Assembly (NCBI RefSeq): GCF_018476525.1
Contig: NZ_JAHCST010000011.1
Coordinates: 124,001-188,000 of the forward strand
Length of the DNA stretch: 64,000 bases
Reading direction: 5' to 3'
Origin: Acrocarpospora catenulata
GTDB lineage: Bacteria; Actinomycetota; Actinomycetes; Streptosporangiales; Streptosporangiaceae
Made by a program: the position numbers and the translations under genes. Below the pieces are notes generated by a model. It did not search any database. It saw only the letters and a program-made list of their open reading frames with translations, and was not told the origin of the DNA. Below are positions 58,988 through 64,000 of this stretch, piece by piece (the stretch's first letter is position 1; the number at the start of each line of letters is the position of its first letter).

Positions 58988-59812
58988 GTGGGCAGCGACC
59001 CCGATCCTGGTCGGCAGGCCGTCGGCACCCTTCCGCAGATGACGCAACCCGCCATCGCGGAGATGGTGGCGGACGAGATCCGGAACCGGATCATCAGCGG
59101 GGAACTGCCGGAGGGCTCACTCCTGCCGCGGCAGGAGGAGATGATGCGCGAGCTGAACGTGAGCCGGCCGTCCTACCGGGAGGCGCTGCGCATCCTGGAG
59201 GCGGAGCGGCTCGTCTCGGTGCGGCGCGGGAACCAGGGCGGGGCGGTGGTCCACGCGCCCTCCCAGGTCGGCACCACCTACAGCCTGGGCCTCCTGCTCC
59301 GCTACCAGCAGGTCAGTCTGGGCGACCTGGCCGACGCCATCAGCGAGATCGAGCCGCTCTGCGCCGGGGTCGCGGCGTCCCGCCCCGACCGGCAGACCGA
59401 GGTCGTCCCGCAGCTGGGCGAACTGGTGGACCGGCAGGAGCGGGCACTCGGCCTGGCCCACCAGTTCACCCTGATCGGCCGGGAGTTCCACGAGAGCATC
59501 GTCCGGCTGTGCGGCAACGCGACGCTCACGCTGACCGCCGGCGCCCTGGCCGGCCTGTGGTCCACCCAGGAACTCGAATGGGCCGACGTGGTCGCCGTCA
59601 CGGCCGGCTATCCCGCGCCGGAGCAGCAGCGCCGCGTGCTCCAGACACACCGCCTGCTCGTGGCCGCCATCGCGGCCGGCGACCGCCACCAGGCGACCAC
59701 GCTGATGCGCGCCCACTCCCTGGCCTCCCACCACCACGTGCTGGCGGAGCGGCGCCACCTCCCGGTGACGCATCTGACCCAGGCCAAGGCCGCCGGTCGA
59801 CCGGCGGGGTGA
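58988..59812 (+). CDS. GntR/FadR-type transcriptional regulator
   Basis: A 274-residue regulator: winged helix-turn-helix at about 20-95 (IIPGxLPEG-like IISGELPEGSLLP, then LNVSRPSYREALRILEAE) and a C-terminal FCD domain (about 110-240, EIEPLCAGVAA, FHESIVRLCGN). FCD proteins bind acyl-CoA or organic acids through a metal site. AGGAGG lies 4 nt before GTG 58988. It is the best candidate to control the catabolic promoters around it. Confidence 0.88.
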   Translation: MGSDPDPGRQAVGTLPQMTQPAIAEMVADEIRNRIISGELPEGSLLPRQEEMMRELNVSRPSYREALRILEAERLVSVRRGNQGGAVVHAPSQVGTTYSLGLLLRYQQVSLGDLADAISEIEPLCAGVAASRPDRQTEVVPQLGELVDRQERALGLAHQFTLIGREFHESIVRLCGNATLTLTAGALAGLWSTQELEWADVVAVTAGYPAPEQQRRVLQTHRLLVAAIAAGDRHQATTLMRAHSLASHHHVLAERRHLPVTHLTQAKAAGRPAG

Positions 59813-59844
59813 GCCCAGCACGACCCAACCACCAAGGAGTTCCC

Positions 59845-60663
59845 ATGCCTGTGCCGTACGGCGCCCTGCCCGACGCGGTCAACGGCGATCTGCTGTTCGA
59901 CGTCGCCGACGGCATCGCGCGGATCACCCTGAACCGCCCCAGCCGCGGCAACTCGTTCACCGTGGCGATGTTCCCGCAGTTCCGCACCGTCTGGGAGGAG
60001 GTGCGGACCAACGACGACATCCGTTGCGTGATCATCACGGGCGCCGGCGACCGGCACTTCTGCACCGGCGTGGACGTGGACTCCGTCGCGGCGGCCGGCA
60101 AGGTCGCCATGGGCAGCGGCAACATCACCGACGAGCTCCACTTCACCTCCCGCCAGACCCGGGTGTGGAAGCCGGTCATCTGCGCGGTCAACGGGCTGGC
60201 GGCCGGCGGCGGCCTGCACTTCGTCGTGGACAGCGACATCGTGGTCGCGGTCGAGCACGCGGCCTTCCTGGACAGCCACGTCAACGTGGGCCAGGTAGGC
60301 GGCATCGAGAACACGGGCCTGGCCAGGCGGCTCCCGCTCGGCACGGCGCTCCGGATGACCCTGCAGGGGCGCAACTACCGCCTGTCGGCGGCACGGGCGT
60401 ACCAGCTCGGGCTGGTCGACGAGCTGACCGCGCCGGAGCGGCTCATGGAGACGGCGCTGCAGATCGCCAGGGACATCGCCGCCAACTCGCCGCAGGCCGT
60501 GTCCCTCTCCCAGCAGGCCGTCTGGGCCTCGACCGAGATGCCCTACTCGCAGGCCGCCGAGTACGGCTGGTCGCTCGTCCGGTCCCACTGGTCGCACCCG
60601 GACTTCGTCGAGGGCCCCCAGGCGTTCGCCGAACGCCGTCCGCCCCGGTGGACGGTCGGATGA
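59845..60663 (+). CDS. enoyl-CoA hydratase/isomerase family protein
   Basis: A 272-residue crotonase: RHFCTGVDVDSV (oxyanion hole), NGLAAGGGLHFVVDSDIVVA, then DSHVNVGQVGGIENTGLAR, where the Glu in GGIEN is in the catalytic position. AAGGAG precedes ATG 59845. It starts a forward operon with the CoA-transferase (ATGA overlap). Confidence 0.85.
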   Translation: MPVPYGALPDAVNGDLLFDVADGIARITLNRPSRGNSFTVAMFPQFRTVWEEVRTNDDIRCVIITGAGDRHFCTGVDVDSVAAAGKVAMGSGNITDELHFTSRQTRVWKPVICAVNGLAAGGGLHFVVDSDIVVAVEHAAFLDSHVNVGQVGGIENTGLARRLPLGTALRMTLQGRNYRLSAARAYQLGLVDELTAPERLMETALQIARDIAANSPQAVSLSQQAVWASTEMPYSQAAEYGWSLVRSHWSHPDFVEGPQAFAERRPPRWTVG

Positions 60664-61724
60664 GCGCCGGTCCGCTGGCGGGGATCGTCGTCATCAGCCT
60701 GGCCGAGCAGTACCCGGGTCCGTTCGCCACCATGGTGCTGGCCGACCTCGGCGCTCAGGTGACCATGGTCGAACGGCCGACCGGCGACCCCTCCCGGCGG
60801 CATCCGGCGCTGTTCCGGGCGTTGAACAGGAACAAGCGGTCCGTCGCGCTCGATCTCAAGACAGCGAGCGGCCGTGCCGCCCTGCGCGGCCTGCTGGCGG
60901 ACGCCGACGTGCTGATCGAGGGCTTCCGGCCCGGCGTCCTGGCCCGGCTGGGGTTCCCCGTGGCCGAGCTCCGCAGGGACTTCCCTGACCTGGTGGTCGT
61001 CTCGGTGTCGAGCTACGGCCAGACCGGGCCGGACCGCGAACTCGGCAGCCACGACCTCACCGTGCAGGGCCGGGCCGGGCTGCTGGACGGGGCAGGCGAC
61101 GGCGTCGGGGTCGTCCCCACCGCCGACCTGGTGACCGGGGCGTTCGCCGCCATCGGGGTCCTGAGCGGCCTGCTCGCCCGGCGCGGATCGCACGTCGACC
61201 TCGCGATGCTCGACGCCCTGGTGACCTGGCAGGCGGTACGGCTGGCTGGGCACCTGACCGGCGACCACACCACCGGCTATCCCCCTCGGGAACCCGCCTA
61301 CGGTGTGTTCCGGTGCGGGGACGGCGGCGAGGTGACGCTCGCGATCGCCGGGGAGGACCGGCAGTGGGCCGCGCTCTGCCAGGTGCTGGGACTCGGCGAC
61401 CTCGGCGCGCTCTCCACCGGGGAACGGGAAGGCCGCACCGGCGAGTTGCGCCTGCACCTGCGCCGAGCGCTCGCCGGGGAGCAGGCCGCCGACGTCATCG
61501 ACCGGCTCCAGCGGCGCGGTGTCAGCTGCGGCCACGTGCGCCGGGTCCAGGACGTGTTCGACGACCCGCAGGTCAGGGCGCGCGGGCTGCTGATCGACGT
61601 GGACTCCGGCCACCGGGCCGTCCGGCAGCCGCTGCTCTTCGACGGCCAGGCCGTCGCGGCGTGTCCCGACGCCCCGGCCCTGGGCGAGCACAACGAACTC
61701 CTCGACCCCGTACACCAGCCGTGA
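60660..61724 (+). CDS. class III CoA-transferase (CaiB/BaiF)
   Basis: A 354-residue enzyme: [34 protein letters not shown] and SHVDLAMLDALVTWQ with the Asp that forms the acyl anhydride in formyl-CoA transferase. It moves CoA between acids. Unlike the racemase at 12186, it lacks the GHD/NLVGD pair, so transfer is more likely. Confidence 0.85.
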   Translation: MSAGPLAGIVVISLAEQYPGPFATMVLADLGAQVTMVERPTGDPSRRHPALFRALNRNKRSVALDLKTASGRAALRGLLADADVLIEGFRPGVLARLGFPVAELRRDFPDLVVVSVSSYGQTGPDRELGSHDLTVQGRAGLLDGAGDGVGVVPTADLVTGAFAAIGVLSGLLARRGSHVDLAMLDALVTWQAVRLAGHLTGDHTTGYPPREPAYGVFRCGDGGEVTLAIAGEDRQWAALCQVLGLGDLGALSTGEREGRTGELRLHLRRALAGEQAADVIDRLQRRGVSCGHVRRVQDVFDDPQVRARGLLIDVDSGHRAVRQPLLFDGQAVAACPDAPALGEHNELLDPVHQP

Positions 61725-62641
61725 CCTGCGCCGTCGGCATTGCGATCCAGCAGGACCTGCTCACCGGCACCGACCTCGCCGCGTTCGCGACGGCTGTCCG
61801 CGACGCCGGGCTCGACCACGTGTCGGTGGGCGACCACGTCAGCCACCGGGGCGGCCAGGGCATCGACGGACTAGTCGCGGCGGCGGCACTGCTGGCCGTC
61901 AGGCCCGAGCTTCAGGTGGTCGTCGGCGCCTTCCAGCTGGCGCTGCGGCACCCTCTCGTCGCTGCCAGGCAACTGGCCACCGCGACCTCGTTCGGGCCAG
62001 GCCGCCTCGTCCTGGCCGTCGGCGCGGGCGGCGACGACCGCCGCGAGGTCGCCAACTGCGGCGTCGACCCCCGGCAGCGCGGACGGCGCCTCAACGAGAG
62101 TCTGGACGTGCTGACCCGGCTCATCCGCGGCGAGGTGATCGACCACCACGGCGCGCACTTCGACCTGGAACAGGCGTCGATCGCGCCCGCGGCGCCGGTA
62201 CCGCCGCTGGTGATCGCCGGTTCCGGCGAGGCGGCCATCGACCGCGCGGCCGCCTACGGGTCCGGCTGGCTCGGCCTGTTGTGCACCGCTCGCCGGTACC
62301 GGGAGACCCGTCAGGAGATCATCCGGCGGACGGCGCCCCTGGGCCGTCCCGCCCCTGACTGGTTCGGCCTCAACGTCTGGTGCGGGCCGGAAGGCGGGCT
62401 CGAATCGAGCCTGCGCCGCTGGTTCGGCCCCGCGGCCCCGCGCCTGCGCCACCTGTGCGGCGTGGGCGAGGGACCCCAGATCGCGGCCTGGCTGGCCGAC
62501 TACGTCAGCGCCGGCGCGACCAGGCTGAGCATCTCGGTCCCGGCCGCCGACGCGCTGGAGGCCGTCGAGCAGGTGGCCGAACTCGCCGGACTGCTCCACG
62601 AGCGGCTCCAGGCGGACGGCATCGGCACGCCCCATCCTTGA
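61721..62641 (+). CDS. LLM-class oxidoreductase
   Basis: A 306-residue luciferase-like TIM-barrel protein: DHVSVGDHVSH, VVVGAFQLALRHP, GPGRLVLAVGAGGDDRREVANCGVDPRQRG and PPLVIAGSGEAAIDRAA. The GTG overlaps the CoA-transferase stop by 4 nt. It is F420- or FMN-dependent by family. Confidence 0.85.
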   Translation: MTCAVGIAIQQDLLTGTDLAAFATAVRDAGLDHVSVGDHVSHRGGQGIDGLVAAAALLAVRPELQVVVGAFQLALRHPLVAARQLATATSFGPGRLVLAVGAGGDDRREVANCGVDPRQRGRRLNESLDVLTRLIRGEVIDHHGAHFDLEQASIAPAAPVPPLVIAGSGEAAIDRAAAYGSGWLGLLCTARRYRETRQEIIRRTAPLGRPAPDWFGLNVWCGPEGGLESSLRRWFGPAAPRLRHLCGVGEGPQIAAWLADYVSAGATRLSISVPAADALEAVEQVAELAGLLHERLQADGIGTPHP

Positions 62642-62667
62642 CGCTATTTTCTTAAAGTATGTATAGT
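62638..62667 (+). promoter_or_regulatory. promoter for LLM monooxygenase operon
   Basis: TTGACG (62638-62643), 18 nt, TATAGT (62662-62667). The spacer (CTATTTTCTTAAAGTATG) resembles, without being fully palindromic, the operator in the spacer at 57366-57383. It lies directly after the previous gene and about 75 nt before the TTG start at 62742. Confidence 0.55.
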
Positions 62668-62741
62668 TTGTACTGCCTCGCTAAGAGAGCGGTATGCCCC
62701 GCAGTGCGCGGGCAGCGTCGCCGGACAGGAGGGAACCCCCG

Positions 62742-63809
62742 TTGAAGTTCGGACTTTTCCAGACTCCCTATACGCGCCCCGAGCGCAGTCCACGCCAGGC
62801 GTTCGACTGGGCCGTCGAACAGGCCGTCGCCGCCGAGAACGCGGGAATCTCGGAGTTCTGGGCCGGCCAGCACTTCACCCTCGCCTGGGAGGCGATCCCC
62901 AACCCCGAACTGGTGCTGGCGGCGGCGGCCCGGGAGACCAGCCGCATCATCCTCGCCCCCGGCGCCCATCTTCTGCCCTACTTCCACCCCGCCGGTCTGG
63001 CGGCCCAGACCTCGTGGCTCAGCCACATCGCCGAAGGCCGCTACATCCTCGGTGTCGCCACCGGCGTCAACCCCATCGACGCGCGGTTCCACGGCTTCAA
63101 GAACCGGGACGACAACCTCACGATGTCGATCGAGGCGCTCGACATCATGGAGAAGGTCTGGTCCGGCGAGCCGTTCGAGCACGAAGGCCGGTACTGGAGC
63201 GCGGCGTTCCCGGAGTCCGGGGGCGACCACCAGCTCCGCGACATGCGGCCGTACGGCGGCAAGATGACGATCGCCATGGCGGGCGCGAGCCCGAACTCGA
63301 CCTCGGTCGAGGTGGCCGGCGCGCGCGGGCTGATCCCGATGTCGTTCGGCGGCAGCCCCGAACTCATCGCGAACCACTGGGAGACCTACCTCAAGGGCGC
63401 GCGTGCGGCCGGCCGCGAGGGCGAGCTGGACCGGAGCATCCACCACGCGGCCATGGAGGTCTTCGTGGCCGACACCGACGCCGAGGCCGAGCGGCTCGTG
63501 AAGGAGGGGCCGATCGGTCACGCCTGGCGCGAGCACCTCGTCCCCAACGAACAGGGACGCGCGCGCCGGGCCGGCATCGCCCCGATCTGGGACGCCAACG
63601 CCGGCATGGACGAGCTCATCCGCCACAAGATGGTCGTCGGCAGCCCTGACACGGTGGCCGAGAAGCTGAACGCGCTCGTCGAGAAGAGCGGCGGCTGGGG
63701 CACCACCCTGGTCTTCGGCCACGACTTCATCGACGACCCGGCGCCGTGGAACCACAGCCTGCAGCTGCTCGCCAACGAGGTCGCGCCCAAGGTCGCGACC
63801 TGCGCATGA
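62742..63809 (+). CDS. LLM-class flavin-dependent monooxygenase
   Basis: A 355-residue enzyme of the alkanal/bacterial-luciferase type: FWAGQHFTLAWEAIPNPEL, LAPGAHLLPYFHP, EGRYILGVATGVNPIDARFHG and VGSPDTVAEKL. TTG at 62742 is preferred because GGAGGG lies 8 nt upstream and the barrel starts at once. It should need reduced FMN from the flavin reductase encoded next to it (ATGA overlap). Confidence 0.9.
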   Translation: MKFGLFQTPYTRPERSPRQAFDWAVEQAVAAENAGISEFWAGQHFTLAWEAIPNPELVLAAAARETSRIILAPGAHLLPYFHPAGLAAQTSWLSHIAEGRYILGVATGVNPIDARFHGFKNRDDNLTMSIEALDIMEKVWSGEPFEHEGRYWSAAFPESGGDHQLRDMRPYGGKMTIAMAGASPNSTSVEVAGARGLIPMSFGGSPELIANHWETYLKGARAAGREGELDRSIHHAAMEVFVADTDAEAERLVKEGPIGHAWREHLVPNEQGRARRAGIAPIWDANAGMDELIRHKMVVGSPDTVAEKLNALVEKSGGWGTTLVFGHDFIDDPAPWNHSLQLLANEVAPKVATCA

Positions 63810-64000
63810 CCACACCGGCGCACAAAGGCGGCGGGCTTTCGGCGGCGAGCACCCTGGAGTTGGACGCCATCGAATCGGTGGACGAACGCGGACTGCGGAC
63901 GGCCTTCAGCTGCTTCCCGAGCGGGGTGACGGCGCTGTGCGCGCTGGGTGAGGACGGACCCGACGGGATGGCGGCAAGCGCGTTCACCCCGGTCTCGCTG
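63806..64000 (+). CDS. flavin reductase, partial
   Basis: The window ends after 65 codons. The sequence LRTAFSCFPSGVTALCALGEDGP and GMAASAFTPVSL matches the N terminus of HpaC-like flavin reductases, the usual partner of a two-component monooxygenase. The ATG overlaps the monooxygenase stop by 4 nt. Confidence 0.85.
   Translation, partial: MTTPAHKGGGLSAASTLELDAIESVDERGLRTAFSCFPSGVTALCALGEDGPDGMAASAFTPVSL

Overview
The window is high-GC DNA (about 70% G+C in most genes, with GTG and TTG starts and many 1-4 nt start/stop overlaps) from an actinomycete. SARP/BTAD, TetR and XRE regulators, F420/flavin LLM monooxygenases and steroid-type acyl-CoA dehydrogenase pairs fit a Streptosporangiales-like soil actinobacterium; I cannot name the species.

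Layout. 0-4.1 kb: a McrBC modification-dependent restriction system on the minus strand; McrC is broken by two frameshifts. 4.15-6.4 kb: a toxin-antitoxin pair and a TetR-controlled membrane protein. 6.5-9.3 kb: two secreted cell-wall hydrolases sharing an almost identical C-terminal domain of five 47-residue GDWDGDGKD repeats; an XRE-type transmembrane regulator is divergent from them (9.57-10.34 kb). 10.3-13.3 kb: acyl-CoA dehydrogenase, TetR and CaiB/racemase around a palindromic operator.

13.4-34.8 kb is a mobile region. Three copies of the 3' half of a tRNA-Lys gene (13399, 27318, 34742) act as attachment sites. Element A (13.4-27.36 kb) carries a tyrosine integrase beside the left copy and a defence cargo: a 1348-residue Eco57I-type DNA methyltransferase, a fused phospholipase-D/SNF2 helicase, an unrecognised Cys-rich protein and an Mrr-like endonuclease. 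Element B (27.36-34.79 kb) has no integrase. It holds an IS with a frameshifted transposase, a two-gene operon with a PD-(D/E)XK-like protein, a secreted RCC1 propeller, a small secreted protein and decayed IS pieces. Both elements carry an antitoxin/PIN-toxin pair just inside the right attachment site, followed by paired GTTGCTC-type repeats 11 bp apart. A third, eroded unit starts after 34.79 kb.

35.4-43.8 kb looks like ordinary chromosome: DUF2975 plus HTH pair, two family-2 glycosyltransferases, a flavin/PNPOx-like protein with a hemerythrin, and a large SARP-ATPase regulator. A truncated hydrolase lies at 43.9-44.1 kb.

44.1-64 kb is one catabolic locus. A 13-gene minus-strand operon (57321 down to 44127) encodes enoyl-CoA hydratase, a complete branched-chain-amino-acid-type ABC importer, acyl-CoA ligase, SDR, two alpha/beta-type acyl-CoA dehydrogenase pairs and an LLM monooxygenase. 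A second acyl-CoA ligase, a FadR-type GntR regulator, and forward genes for hydratase, class III CoA-transferase, two LLM oxidoreductases and a flavin reductase complete it. The genes suggest uptake, CoA activation, beta-oxidation and flavin-dependent oxygenation of a branched or alicyclic acid; the substrate cannot be read from sequence.
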